Below, one piece after another: positions 23,892 through 36,884 of a stretch of 64,000 nt of DNA. The translations under genes and the position numbers were made by a program. Position 1 is the stretch's first letter, and every line of letters starts with the position of its first letter. Below the pieces are notes generated by a model. It saw only the letters and a list, made by a program, of their open reading frames with translations, did not search any database and was not told the origin of the DNA. The stretch lies in the NCBI GenBank assembly GCA_022376925.1, contig JAIOJX010000028.1, forward strand, positions 70,707,001-70,771,000. The letters are read 5' to 3'. Origin of the DNA: Tragulus kanchil (Eukaryota; Chordata; Mammalia; Artiodactyla; Tragulidae).

Positions 23892-24245
23892 AGGAAGAGA
23901 TTTTATGGTATCAATCCTTGCATCTCCTCATATTTAGAAAAGCACTAAATCTCTTCATGGTGACATCAGATCCTCATGACTAACTGGGGACCCTTTGTAA
24001 AATGATTGTTTATTGCTATGATACACCCCTCACCACAACCCTTAAACGTTGATCCTCCTTCTGCAGCCTCTTTGGAGCAGTCTCTCAGAGCTATCTGGGG
24101 TGCTGCCTCCAGGGCTGCAGTCCTAATTATGTCCCAAATAAAACTTAACCCACAACTCTCAAGTTGTTCATCTTTTTTAGTCAATATGTGACTTCATTTA
24201 TTGCTGTAGTCTATAACCTGGAATATCTCTGAGGTGCACCTGTAT
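23892..24245 (+). mobile_element. Third partial copy of the LTR and Tigger1 3' end
   Basis: 23892-24184 repeats the last part of the LTR and 24185-24245 the Tigger1 terminus. The abrupt start inside the LTR is the edge of duplication 8 and not a transposon end. Confidence 0.8.
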
Positions 24246-25199
24246 TTGCCAAGCATGAAGTACTTACTAAAAAAATGACTTTTGAAAGTTATTGATTTTT
24301 AAAAAATATTGAGTTTTAAAGCAACACAAATATTAAATATTTTTTAACTAATAATTTTAATGCAGTTTTACAGTATTAAAATTAACATTGTCCTACTTTC
24401 TACAATAATGCACTTAAAAAGTGGGAAGTATATTGAGTTACAAGGCTTACCAGGAAATAAAAATACATACACTTACATGTGGACAGACAGAGAGACATAT
24501 ATTAATACACAGTGGCAGTTACTGTTTAAAATTCACTAGTTATATTTTGCTATTTAATATTTTAAGCATCATAAAGATTTAAATATCTAGTTAAATGATA
24601 ATTATTCAATAAATTTATGCTATAGAGAAAAATCAAAAGATTTTGTACATGGAGTATTTCTTATTATGATGATGAATTTTAATAAATTATAAATTTTAAT
24701 ATCTAAAATATACTAATCTATAATTTATAGCATTTTAGGAAGTCTCAATTTTGGCCTGTCATCCAATTGCATATTATTAAAATTATTTTAAAAGCAATTA
24801 AATATTTTGGGATTATCATCATTGGAGATATAGGACTTGAGGCTTTTGGGAGTCTTGCAAAACATGTTGAATATAGTTTAATAGAAAAAGAGACTTATGT
24901 GTCTTGACGTGAACATATCACAAAGGTACCTTGCCTTCCATCCAGGCATCACCCTTTGCCAGAGATACATTTAATGGCTCTTTCTGTGAATGCCTAACGT
25001 ATAAGAATAAAAAGGACTGACTGCTTAAAAGATCAGGAATTTTGCTGGCTTTGGGTGAGGTGGGTTCTTGAAAATTGAGAAATGTGATATCTCAGATACT
25101 GAGGAGGAGTGAGTAGCCCCTCCCCACTCAGGGGAAGGGAAGAAGGCATTTAGAACTCTGCTGATAAAGTCTCTTTACTATTCAATGCAGTCATTATCA

Positions 25200-25390
25200 G
25201 TATAGCTTTTATTTATTGAATGCTGACAGTCCAGAGCAATTTAAAAATATTTGTATTGTCATTTCTCATTAAAACATTTTTCAGTGGAGGAAATGTTCAG
25301 AGGTTAAAAGTGACTTGCTAAGGTCACAGAATTGATAAATGGAAAGTACAGAATTTCAGTTGAAGTTTATGTTAATCTAAAGTCCCATCC
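25200..25390 (-). mobile_element. MIR SINE, copy A
   Basis: GTTAAAAGTGACTTGCTAAG followed by GTCACAGAATTGATAAATGG is the reverse of the MIR core (CACACAGCTAGTAAGTGGC pattern). Old and diverged. Confidence 0.75.
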
Positions 25391-26292
25391 TGGAGTTTCC
25401 GTCATTATAACTTGCAAGCAGTAACAATTGATTTCAGCAAATACTTGCCAAAATTGTGCATGTGAGAAGGTTAATCTCCTCCTGGGTCTCACTCAGCCTC
25501 TCTTCTGAGGTGCCCTGAGCTGTGCTGTCCTCCTGGTCTCTGGTGAAGCTGCTTGAACCCCACCTGTATGCAAACATGTGCTCTCCAGGACTTCATTTCT
25601 GTCAGCGTTGTTTCCTGCATTTCCCCATCTCATGAGACAGATTTTTTGAAACATGCTTTGTTTCTGATCTTTTTATTCCTCTGCCTCTATTTCACTTCTG
25701 GTTTCTTCTGCTCTTCCTGGTCTTCTGAATTTTCCCCACTTTTTGGGCTACCTTGGAACGGTCTGCTAATTTTAATAAATTATAAATTTTAATATCTAAA
25801 ATATACTAATCTATAATTTATAGCATTTTAGGAAGTCTCAATTTTGGCCTGTCATCCAATTGCATATTATTAAAATTATTTTAAAAGCAATTAAATATTT
25901 TGGGATTATCATCATTGGAGATATAGGACTTGAGGCTTTTGGGAGTCTTGCAAAACATGTTGAATATAGTTTAATAGAAAAAGAGACTTATGTGTCTTGA
26001 CGTGAACATATCACAAAGGTACCTTGCCTTCCATCCAGGCATCACCCTTTGCCAGAGATACATTTAATGGCTCTTTCTGTGAATGCCTAACGTATAAGAA
26101 TAAAAAGGACTGACTGCTTAAAAGATCAGGAATTTTGCTGGCTTTGGGTGAGGTGGGTTCTTGAAAATTGAGAAATGTGATATCTCAGATACTGAGGAGG
26201 AGTGAGTAGCCCCTCCCCACTCAGGGGAAGGGAAGAAGGCATTTAGAACTCTGCTGATAAAGTCTCTTTACTATTCAATGCAGTCATTATCA

Positions 26293-26483
26293 GTATAGCT
26301 TTTATTTATTGAATGCTGACAGTCCAGAGCAATTTAAAAATATTTGTATTGTCATTTCTCATTAAAACATTTTTCAGTGGAGGAAATGTTCAGAGGTTAA
26401 AAGTGACTTGCTAAGGTCACAGAATTGATAAATGGAAAGTACAGAATTTCAGTTGAAGTTTATGTTAATCTAAAGTCCCATCC
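26293..26483 (-). mobile_element. MIR SINE, copy B
   Basis: Same MIR as 25200-25390, displaced 1093 bp by duplication 9. Confidence 0.75.
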
Positions 26484-26646
26484 TGGAGTTTCCGTCATTA
26501 TAACTTGCAAGCAGTAACAATTGATTTCAGCAAATACTTGCCAAAATTGTGCATGTGAGAAGGTTAATCTCCTCCTGGGTCTCACTCAGCCTCTCTTCTG
26601 AGGTGCCCTGAGCTGTGCTGTCCTCCTGGTCTCTGGTGAAGCTGCT

Positions 26647-28868
26647 TGAACCCCACCTGTATGCAAACATGTGCTCTCCAGGACTTCATTTCTGTCAGCG
26701 TTGTTTCCTGCATTTCCCCATCTCATGAGACAGATTTTTTGAAACATGCTTTGTTTCTGATCTTTTTATTCCTCTGCCTCTATTTCACTTCTGGTTTCTT
26801 CTGCTCTTCCTGGTCTTCTGAATTTTCCCCACTTAGACTCAGTGCCTACCTTGGAAAGGACTGCTTTTACACCACCCTTTTTGTTTTGGTGCGGGCCACT
26901 AATATCTGCCAGTGTCTGTGTCCCTGGATTCCCTAAATGCTACACATCCACTCAGTCCACCAGAGTGTGGTTGGCTTAACATTTCATGTGAAAAGAATCC
27001 TGGCTTATAAATAACCTATAGATATGACACTACGTTTGGGAAAAGGAATGCTCATAGTTTACCAGTCTGTGTCTAAAGGCACATTCAATATATCTTATAA
27101 CCAGCAAGACACTTTTTGTACATTGTTTCAAAGGGAGCTCCCTAAACAAACTGAAATCACATTCTCTAGACATGTTCTGTGAATCTGAGTATCAGTAACT
27201 TTGAGTCCTCTAATATGTAAACAGTATAAAAATCTTTGTCACTATTCACAGACTGCACAGCAGGGGCTGCTTACACCTTCCTTACTAATCTCTAGAAGTA
27301 GAAAAATGACTTTTCCAGAGCGTTTGGAAACCCATCAAACTATAACCACTTAGTTGAGCAATTTGTAAGTTTTATGGCCTATCTAACTTCAAAACCTGAT
27401 GTAAAACTGATGCGATGCAGGTGTAATTGAACACACATTGGAAGATTATTTTCATTACTTCTTGGGTAAGGAACAGATCGTTATAAATTATATTGAAACT
27501 TTATCTGTGTGTTTAATCGTAAAGTAAAGCACTGCAATTGATAGTTTAAGTGCTAATTATTTTAATGTAATTATATTTAATTACTGTAATTGCTATTCAT
27601 ATCTTCTGTCCTAATAGAGAGCCATCAAGGGCCTTTTTCACAAAATTATTATATTCTCCTCATGCTAGAAAACAGAATAGGGAATTTATCTTAGTTTAGT
27701 TGAAACAAGCTATTTGCTACTTCATTTATTTCAAAATGAAATGTTACTAAACAGAATTTCAAATTTGAAACCCCACCTGTATGCAAACATGTGCTCTCCA
27801 GGACTTCATTTCTGTCAGCGTTGTTTCCTGCATTTCCCATCTCATGAGACAGATTTTTTGAAACATGCTTTGTTTCTGATCTTTTTATTCCTCTGCCTCT
27901 ATTTCACTTCTGGTTTCTTCTGCTCTTCCTGGTCTTCTGAATTTTCCCCACTTAGACTCAGTGCCTACCTTGGAAAGGACTGCTTTTACACCCCCCTTTT
28001 TTGTTTTGGTGCGGGCCACTAATATCTGCCAGTGTCTGTGTCCCTGGATTCCCTAAATGCTACACATCCACTCAGTCCACCAGAGTGTGGTTGGCTTAAC
28101 ATTTCATGTGAAAAGAATCCTGGCTTATAAATAACCTATAGATATGACACTACGTTTGGGAAAAGGAATGCTCATAGTTTACCAGTCTGTGTCTAAAGGC
28201 ACATTCAATATATCTTATAACCAGAAAGACACTTTTTGTACATTGTTTCAAAGGAGCTCCTAAACAAACTGAAATCACATTCTCTAGACATGTTCTGTGA
28301 ATCTGAGTATCAGTAACTTTGAGTCCTCTAATATGTAAACAGTATAAAAATCTTTGTCACTATTCACAGACTGCACAGCAGGGGCTGCTTACACCTTCCT
28401 TACTAATCTCTAGAAGTAGAAAAATGACTTTTCCAGAGCGTTTGGAAACCCATCAAACTATAACCACTTAGTTGAGCAATTTGTAAGTTTTATGGCCTAT
28501 CTAACTTCAAAACCTGATGTAAAACTGATGCGATGCAGGTGTAATTGAACACACATTGGAAGATTATTTTCATTACTTCTTGGGTAAGGAACAGATCGTT
28601 ATAAATTATATTGAAACTTTATCTGTGTGTTTAATCGTAAAGTAAAGCACTGCAATTGATAGTTTAAGTGCTAATTATTTTAATGTAATTATATTTAATT
28701 ACTGTAATTGCTATTCATATCTTCTGTCCTAATAGAGAGCCATCAAGGGCCTTTTTCACAAAATTATTATATTCTCCTCATGCTAGAAAACAGAATAGGG
28801 AATTTATCTTAGTTTAGTTGAAACAAGCTATTTGCTACTTCATTTATTTCAAAATGAAATGTTACTAA
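26647..28868. repeat. Tandem near-identical duplication 10 of 23
   Basis: Copy A is 26647-27749 and copy B is 27767-28868, offset 1120, spacer 27750-27766. Small homopolymer indels separate the copies (for example GGGAGCTCCC and GGAGCTCC). The start is shared a third time with 25558-25742. Frames of 79-102 residues at 25553, 26646 and 27714 are this one sequence three times. Confidence 0.95.
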
Positions 28869-30127
28869 TTCTCTTTTCTTGACCAGAATATTTTATAACA
28901 AATGTTGTGAAACACTTTGAAATAAAAAAAAATGGAATAGGGTGATCGGGTGGATTCTCTTATGTCAATTATGGCTTTGAATATTCTGTACCTTTACTTG
29001 TAGATAACACTATAAATTCACATGTTTTCTCTGCTGGCAGACATTACAGTGTAGAGAAAGAGGTGGTTAGACGTTGTGATTTTTTTAACTCTCAATTTAT
29101 AATGTATAGCAATATATTGAGCTCTGTAAGTGTATAAACTGAAACACAAAGATTTGAAGATTCAAGAAATAGAAGGGAAAAAGCAATCTAAAGTAACTAA
29201 AAAACATATTCTAATTTGTTGCCTCAAATGACCCAAGTTGAATTTGTTTACATTTTGCAAGGGAGACACCTATTTACCATGTTCTTTTTGACAGAGTACA
29301 TATAAAGCTGAAGTATTGTGTTTCAGCTTGGATAATGGAAACGTTACCTCAATTTTAAGCATTCTGTACCTGAAATCAGGACTCATGATAGACTCATTAG
29401 CTAAACAAGATTACCACAAGTAAAAAAAATTCTAGAAACTTAAAGGCTTGAGATGTATTTTTCAAGTGCCTATCTTAAGTCTGGGGTATAGAATTCAGGG
29501 AAGCTATAAAGATTATACTTTTAGAATCAAAGAAATGTAAAATTGTGTGCTGTAAAGACTGTAAGAGCTAGATGTTTATAACACCTGGCTACAGCCATTA
29601 ACAGTTAAAACAGTCTCGCATTCATAGTGTATTTCACAGGTACAACCATTTGCCACAAGCTTATGGATATTATTATAGTTCATTTTTACAGCGGCCCTAT
29701 AATTAAAATCCTACTAATGGTATAGATGGGACTGTCTCAAGAAGATTGACCTATATGGTTTTCTGTCCTGACCAACTTTCAGAAAATAGAGTGATTTGCA
29801 ATGTTTTCCTTTAGGTGTTCTCAACAAAATGTGGGAAATGTGGGCCGCAGTCTCAGAAATCTTTGTCATTCTCCACTCGGTACATTGTTTCTGCAAGGCT
29901 ACCCAAACTAATTGAAACCGACAATGTTAAGATCTGTTCTACTGTGGAACAGAGTATCAGTAACTTTAAAAACAGATCAAAAAATTCATCTATGAAAGTC
30001 TCTGTGCATTGGGTCGTGCTTTTAGGAAAGCCCCAGTTAGAGCTAATGTTGCTCTAAGAATCTAAGCAGGTTGGCTAAACAGAGCAAGAGTACACTGCTT
30101 GTGTTCTGTTGCATAAGAAGCCAATGC
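26836..30127. other. Non-coding stretch
   Basis: No gene or named repeat recognised. 26836-27749 is repeated at 27955-28868. 28869-30127 is single-copy AT-rich sequence; the small frames at 29714-30057 overlap on opposite strands and show no domain. Confidence 0.5.
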
Positions 30128-30360
30128 AGAGGTTTAAAAACATAGGCTGTGTACCCAAGAGAAAACCATTGAATCTGGAGGCTAACCTTTATTGACTTTA
30201 TGACCTTGGGAAATATACTACATCTCTCTAAATCTTCAGCTTTTCATTCTCTAAGATTAGGCTAATACCTTTGTTAAAGAATTGTGAAGATTAGAGAAAA
30301 AATTTGGCCATATTCTGCTTAGTGTGGACAGAATGGAGCTCTTTATTATTACGTAAATAT
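30128..30360 (+). mobile_element. MIR SINE
   Basis: TTTATGACCTTGGGAAATAT, then CATCTCTCTAAATCTTCAGC and GAATTGTGAAGATTAGAGAA, follow the MIR consensus in order (GACCTTGGGCAAG, CTCTCTGAGCCTCAG, TTGTGAGGATTAAATGA). Outside any duplication. Confidence 0.8.
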
Positions 30361-31049
30361 TTCAGTTGTATGGGGTTACCTATTGTTGTTTCTGTCAAGA
30401 TGACTTTCAGTCTGGTTGTAAATAAGTAAACAATATATAAATGTTTTCTCCTGCAAAGGCATAATATTATTTTTACAAATCCTTACCACATTCATTCCTT
30501 CTTTAATTTAACAATGTATGTGTAAATCCTCATCACATTCTGTGGTGACCATGCACTAAGCAATATGAATATCATTCCAGTAATGGGAATGATGACAGAA
30601 GATAAAGTTATGGACAAATATTAATATTCAAGTGGAGATCACAGTTTAAGCTTCATCAGTGTTTGGCTAACACTTCCTGACTTCCAAATGCACAACCTCT
30701 ATAAATTGTCTTTGAGGACAAGACGTAGACCTAGGCAAAAATAATGTGCTTGAGTCTTCCCTTGAATACAGATGCTGTGACCTGTTTTCCCCCCACTGAA
30801 TTTGGTAGACAAAAGTATATTGACACAGTTGTCTGTCAGTTATTTAGCTTGATGATGGTGGTGATTGTTGTCTCCACTATCACTATTATTACTTTGATGA
30901 GTTACAGAAATTCTGCTCTCAGAGGTTGCAAAACGCTGATTACCAATGTTATTGGTGCTCTGTATAATAGGTTAAAGCATGACTCCTTGATGGGAGAAAA
31001 TTTAATATTGAGCAATTCTACCTAAACCTGTCTAGGAACATCAGAAGAA

Positions 31050-31125
31050 CATATGAAGGCAAACATGGATTTTGGAATTGGACACATCTAGGTTTGTTCC
31101 TTGTTTCACTGTTCACTGGCTATGT
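31050..31125 (+). mobile_element. MIR SINE 5' half, copy A
   Basis: TGGATTTTGGAATTGGACAC followed by ATCTAGGTTTGTTCCTTG and CACTGGCTATG fits the MIR 5' half. Its likely 3' half lies at about 31560-31660. Confidence 0.65.
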
Positions 31126-31559
31126 TAGGGTTATACCATAGCAAAAAAAATCCCCAACTGTCTATGGCTTAATGCTATAGAAATGTTCTGCAGCTGCCCT
31201 CCATGAAATCATTCAAGGACCTAGGCCCCTGCCATCTCATGGCTGTACCTCCTTGTAAGACCTCACAGTCTTTGTCATGTAATTGGTGGGCAGAATAAGA
31301 GATATTAAATATCTTGACCTAGAAGTGATACAATCATGTTTATTCACTGACAAGAATTAGGCAACAGGTCTACTTGCCTTGAAAAGGGACACTGACAAAT
31401 TAAATCCCTGGTTGTATAAGTATTAATATTTCCCAGCTGCAGCTCTAGTTTAGATAAAGGTGGTACAAATTTTGGTGGCTATCTAGCCATCTGATCAAAC
31501 TATGTATATGACTTTAAAAATAAATTTATATAATTCTCATTCCTGACCAAAAAAGAGGA
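31126..31559. mobile_element. Old interspersed repeat inserted in MIR, family unassigned
   Basis: Blocks such as AAATCATTCAAGGACCTAGG and CCTGCCATCTCATGGCTGTA resemble a common old mammalian repeat. Its position between two MIR halves suggests a nested insertion. Repeated at 32130-32563 and, for its second part, at 33447-33749. Confidence 0.4.
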
Positions 31560-31660
31560 GATAGTGCTCCTGAAATATAATGATGGTGAAATGAGATAAT
31601 GCACATAACATACTTGATATATGACCAGGCAAAATATTACAGGTGCACTGTGGTTATCAT
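31560..31660 (+). mobile_element. MIR SINE 3' half, copy A
   Basis: GGTGAAATGAGATAATGCAC followed by ATAACATACTTGATATATGA and CCAGGCAAAATATTACA matches the MIR 3' half. Repeated in later duplication copies. Confidence 0.6.
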
Positions 31661-32260
31661 CAACATGTGTTCTATACTTCCTGACTTCCAAATGCACAAC
31701 CTCTATAAATTGTCTTTGAGGACAAGACGTAGACCTAGGCAAAAATAATGTGCTTGAGTCTTCCCTTGAATACAGATGCTGTGACCTGTTTTCCCCCCAC
31801 TGAATTTGGTAGACAAAAGTATATTGACACAGTTGTCTGTCAGTTATTTAGCTTGATGATGGTGGTGATTGTTGTCTCCACTATCACTATTATTACTTTG
31901 ATGAGTTACAGAAATTCTGCTCTCAGAGGTTGCAAAACGCTGATTACCAATGTTATTGGTGCTCTGTATAATAGGTTAAAGCATGACTCCTTGATGGGAG
32001 AAAATTTAATATTGAGCAATTCTACCTAAACCTGTCTAGGAACATCAGAAGAACATATGAAGGCAAACATGGATTTTGGAATTGGACACATCTAGGTTTG
32101 TTCCTTGTTTCACTGTTCACTGGCTATGTTAGGGTTATACCATAGCAAAAAAAATCCCCAACTGTCTATGGCTTAATGCTATAGAAATGTTCTGCAGCTG
32201 CCCTCCATGAAATCATTCAAGGACCTAGGCCCCTGCCATCTCATGGCTGTACCTCCTTGT

Positions 32261-34619
32261 AAGACCTCACAGTCTTTGTCATGTAATTGGTGGGCAGAAT
32301 AAGAGATATTAAATATCTTGACCTAGAAGTGATACAATCATGTTTATTCACTGACAAGAATTAGGCAACAGGTCTACTTGCCTTGAAAAGGGACACTGAC
32401 AAATTAAATCCCTGGTTGTATAAGTATTAATATTTCCCAGCTGCAGCTCTAGTTTAGATAAAGGTGGTACAAATTTTTGGTGGCTATCTAGCCATCTGAT
32501 CAAACTATGTATATGACTTTAAAAATAAATTTATATAATTCTCATTCCTGACCAAAAAAGAGGAGATAGTGCTCCTGAAATATAATGATGGTGAAATGAG
32601 ATAATGCACATAACATACTTGATATATGACCAGGCAAAATATTACAGGTGCACTGTGGTTATCATCAACATGTGTTCTATACTTCCTGAGTACATGAGAT
32701 GATCAATTATTCCTACTTGTCTATACTAGAATGATGTAATATTTCTATCCTATTTATTATGAGTGGTGATTAAATCTCAGAATTTTATAAAACTATAAAT
32801 TATTTGTTTATGCCTTTATTTTATGAACATTCATTTCTATAGAAGTATAGATATCAAATGCTTCATTTTCATAGCTGCAAGCTCTGTCGAGGAAATTTCT
32901 GAGATTGAAAATGGCTCTTTTTTGGTCAGTAACTATGTAACTTTAGACAGAGCATGTTAGAAGCAAAGAATTTTCATCTTCTCTTGCCTAGGTCATGGCT
33001 GGATCACTGCCTAGGTCATGGCTGGATCACCTTCCCTACTGTTGATTCTATATTAGAAAACCTATGCCAGTCAGAATATAGAGACTTCTGTGTATAAAGT
33101 GATTTAGCCCTTCAATGCAGTTCCGTTTATTCTGATTCTAAAGGAGATGCTTACTGTTAACTCTGTGCACTACGGATCATGTTGTATTTATCTTCATATT
33201 TGTACACTGCATAACTTTTTCTGTTCTTTGATGGACATTCTAAATCATCAGATAGTTTCTGTTGAGAACTCTAGCAATAAACCTTTCCAAAATAATACAG
33301 AAGAGAATCAGTGACTTGAATAGAGTTGAATATTCTGATTAGGATATCAAAAGTAAGCAGGAACTTTTAATCACTTTCCATTCTCATTATAGTTTCTAAC
33401 AACTATTTTCTGTTTTTTAAACGGAAGAAAAAGAAAACACCCGCTAAAGACCTCACAGTCTGTGTCATGTAATTGGTGGGCAGAATAAGAGATATTAAAT
33501 ATCTTGACCTAGAAGTGATACAATCATGTTTATTCACTGACAAGAATTAGGCAACAGGTCTACTTGCCTTGAAAAGGGACACTGACAAATTAAATCCCTG
33601 GTTGTATAAGTATTAATATTTCCCAGCTGCAGCTCTAGTTTAGATAAAGGTGGTACAAATTTTGGTGGCTATCTAGCCATCTGATCAAACTATGTATATG
33701 ATTTTAAAAAATAAATTTATATAATTCTCATTCCTGACCAAAAAAGAGGAGATAGTGCTCCTGAAATATAATGATGGTGAAATGAGATAATGCACATAAC
33801 ATACTTGATATATGACCAGGCAAAATATTACAGGTGCACTGTGGTTATCATCAACATGTGTTCTATACTTCCTGAGTACATGAGATGATCAATTATTCCT
33901 ACTTGTCTATACTAGAATGATGTAATATTTCTATCCTATTTATTATGAGTGGTGATTAAATCTCAGAATTTTATAAAACTATAAATTATTTGTTTATGCC
34001 TTTATTTTATGAACATTCATTTCTATAGAAGTATAGATATCAAATGCTTCATTTTCATAGCTGCAAGCTCTGTCGAGGAAATTTCTGAGATTGAAAATGG
34101 CTCTTTTTTGGTCAGTAACTATGTAACTTTAGACAGAGCATGTTAGAAGCAAAGAATTTTCATCTTCTCTTGCCTAGGTCATGGCTGGATCACTGCCTAG
34201 GTCATGGCTGGATCACCTTCCCTACTGTTGATTCTATATTAGAAAACCTATGCCAGTCAGAATATAGAGACTTCTGTGTATAAAGTGATTTAGCCCTTCA
34301 ATGCAGTTCCGTTTATTCTGATTCTAAAGGAGATGCTTACTGTTAACTCTGTGCACTACGGATCATGTTGTATTTATCTTCATATTTGTACACTGCATAA
34401 CTTTTTCTGTTCTTTGATGGACATTCTAAATCATCAGATAGTTTCTGTTGAGAACTCTAGCAATAAACCTTTCCAAAATAATACAGAAGAGAATCAGTGA
34501 CTTGAATAGAGTTGAATATTCTGATTAGGATATCAAAAGTAAGCAGGAACTTTTAATCACTTTCCATTCTCATTATAGTTTCTAACAACTATTTTCTGTT
34601 TTTTAAACGGAAGAAAAAG
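32261..34619. repeat. Tandem near-identical duplication 12 of 23
   Basis: Copy A is 32261-33433 and copy B is 33447-34619, offset 1186, spacer of 13 bp. It overlaps duplication 11, so the 31257-31680 sequence occurs three times. Differences include CTTTGTC versus CTGTGTC at the start. Confidence 0.95.
32985..33030 (+). repeat. Two exact 23-bp tandem units
   Basis: TGCCTAGGTCATGGCTGGAT plus CAC, twice in a row (32985-33007 and 33008-33030). The pair recurs at 34171-34216 in copy B. Because both large copies hold it, the small repeat predates the large one. Confidence 0.9.
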
Positions 34620-35124
34620 CAAGCGACAATTTAACATCAGTTGTCCCGGTCTCTTAAAGATTGCATTGTCACATAAATTTAACTTCAAATCATAGTTTAG
34701 AAATATTAGTGCTAAGCAGCTATTTATCTTAAGTTATTAACATTTCTCAGTCATTAAAATCTGGTTACTTTTATGTTTCAGTGATTGAGATATAAACAAC
34801 AGATCGAGGAAAATGTCAAGTGTATCTCATTCTGATTAATAGTATAATTGTTAAGTTTTTTGAGTCTTGCTACATAAACTGTTATTTTAACCTCTACATT
34901 TAAAAAGTCTTCAACATTTTCTTACAGAAGATTTGCAGGAAAAAAGAATATTTGGGGTGAATAAAAACTGGAAAGCAAATGTATTAATAGATTAAGGATA
35001 AAGAGTGTAGCCCTCATTTAATAAACATGATATAATGTAAGGATAAAGGACTTTTAAATAAATGATTTCTAAGTCTGACTCCTACCAGCCAGTTATTAGA
35101 TTATGAATAAAAAATCTGTAATTT
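34620..35124. other. AT-rich non-coding spacer
   Basis: Single-copy; no gene or named repeat recognised. Confidence 0.5.
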
Positions 35125-35587
35125 GGGAATCTCAGTTTTCTTATCTTTGAAATGGGGACATAAATGGTCATCATTCCCTATGATCAGTGTAGGATTTAAA
35201 GGTGAAATATATAAAAGAAATGACTGCTCTGAATAAATACCCAGAGAATAGCATTCTACTTTTAATAAAAATATTTTTTTTTTAATAAAAAGTAGAACTT
35301 TTATAACTGGGGAAAACAATTCCCATTTTTTATAGGTGTGGTCCCCTCACCTTTTTTATTTAGTTATGTAGCACAGTCTGATAGTGTTTGCCATTTGTTC
35401 TGTGTCCTTTTAGATGAATGAAAATTCCCTGTGTTTCAGCTACTGTGGTGACTACTTAAAAAATAACAACTGCTTCCCCTCCTCTCCTTTTTGGCTCTAC
35501 ATGGCCATGTGACTAAGAATGTCCAACAGAATGTGAGGAAAGGTGATAGGTATAACTTTGGAGATTATATCCTTAAAGCTATAATCT

Positions 35588-35765
35588 TTAAACTTTGACC
35601 TGTATCAACATCACTTAAAGGACTTTAAAAAAAAAAAAAAATCCAACTGAGCCTTCTCCCCAAGTTACAGATTCAGTAAGTCTGGAGAGGGGCTTGAAAA
35701 TTTGCATTTCTTATAAGTTTCTGGTGACACTGGTCGGCTCATCCTAGAGCAACACTTTGAGAACC
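35588..35765 (+). mobile_element. MER5A (hAT-Charlie) DNA transposon remnant, copy A
   Basis: TACAGATTCAGTAAGTCTGG, AGGGGCTTGAAAATTTGCAT and the terminus AGCAACACTTTGAGAACC follow the MER5A consensus order. A poly(A) run interrupts the left part. Confidence 0.8.
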
Positions 35766-36707
35766 TTTGCCTTCTTTTCCTTTTATCTTAATATTCAGAG
35801 TATGAATGTGATGGCTAGTACTGATTCTGGAGCCATAAACTTGAGGGTCCTAGGAACACAAATGAAGAAACTTCAGAGCTACTCTATCAGCCATGAACTG
35901 GCTACATCCACATTTTTCTGTGAGAGTGAAATAAGATTCTAAATTGTGCATCTTCTGTTAATTGTATTTTCTATCAAATTCAGCCAAACCTAATTTTTAG
36001 TAATAAAATGTATTGGATATAATCAGAGCATTACTGTCCAGCTTCCCTACCCCTAGTTTCTGACAGAGCTCTGGATGAGTCTTTCATTGTCTGCATCACA
36101 GAGTTTTAAATCTGGTACCTGCTCAAAAACTGAGGAATGAGCACCTGATATGAAATTAATTATTTAGAATTGAGACATTTACATGAGTTTTACCTTAATT
36201 CCTGTTATTTCTAACTTTAGCATGATTTTATATGTATCTAAAATGGGGAATCTCAGTTTCTTATCTTTGAAATGGGGACATAAATGGTCATCATTCCCTA
36301 TGATCAGTGTAGGATTTAAAGGTGAAATATATAAAAGAAATGACTGCTCTGAATAAATACCCAGAGAATAGCATTCTACTTTTAATAAAAATATTTTTTT
36401 TTAATAAAAAGTAGAACTTTTATAACTGGGGAAAACAATTCCCATTTTTTATAGGTGTGGTCCCCTCACCTTTTTTATTTAGTTATGTAGCACAGTCTGA
36501 TAGTGTTTGCCATTTGTTCTGTGTCCTTTTAGATGAATGAAAATTCCCTGTGTTTCAGCTACTGTGGTGACTACTTAAAAAATAACAACTGCTTCCCCTC
36601 CTCTCCTTTTTGGCTCTACATGGCCATGTGACTAAGAATGTCCAACAGAATGTGAGGAAAGGTGATAGGTATAACTTTGGAGATTATATCCTTAAAGCTA
36701 TAATCTT

Positions 36708-36884
36708 TAAACTTTGACCTGTATCAACATCACTTAAAGGACTTTAAAAAAAAAAAAAAATCCAACTGAGCCTTCTCCCCAAGTTACAGATTCAGTAAGT
36801 CTGGAGAGGGGCTTGAAAATTTGCATTTCTTATAAGTTTCTGGTGACACTGGTCGGCTCATCCTAGAGCAACACTTTGAGAACC
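36708..36884 (+). mobile_element. MER5A remnant, copy B
   Basis: Same element displaced by about 1119 bp in duplication 13. Confidence 0.8.

Larger units (their letters stand above)
22739..25029. repeat. Tandem near-identical duplication 8 of 23
   Basis: Copy A is 22739-23876 and copy B is 23892-25029, offset 1153, spacer about 15 bp. The first bases of copy B have several substitutions relative to A. It overlaps duplications 7 and 9, so 21655-22025, 22739-23110 and 23892-24262 are one sequence seen three times. Confidence 0.95.
24675..26835. repeat. Tandem near-identical duplication 9 of 23
   Basis: Copy A is 24675-25742 and copy B is 25768-26835, offset 1093. The join 25743-25767 is a corrupted version of the true continuation seen at 26836-26860. 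The unit contains a MIR. Confidence 0.95.
30672..32689. repeat. Tandem near-identical duplication 11 of 23
   Basis: The unit boundaries are 30672 and 31676, ending at 32680; offset 1004, no spacer. The 9-mer ACTTCCTGA is present at the start, middle and end, so the join lies within a 9-bp microhomology. The 93-residue frame at 30744 recurs unchanged at 31748. Confidence 0.96.

Noticed and set aside
25553..28022. Three similar 79-102 residue frames with a hydrophobic stretch, a possible small membrane-protein family
   Set aside because: They are the same DNA seen three times through duplications 9 and 10. No start context, splice signals or domain supports coding.
35255..35305. Inverted repeat CTACTTTT...AAAAGTAG as a regulatory hairpin
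   Set aside because: Eight-base arms in very AT-rich DNA are expected by chance.
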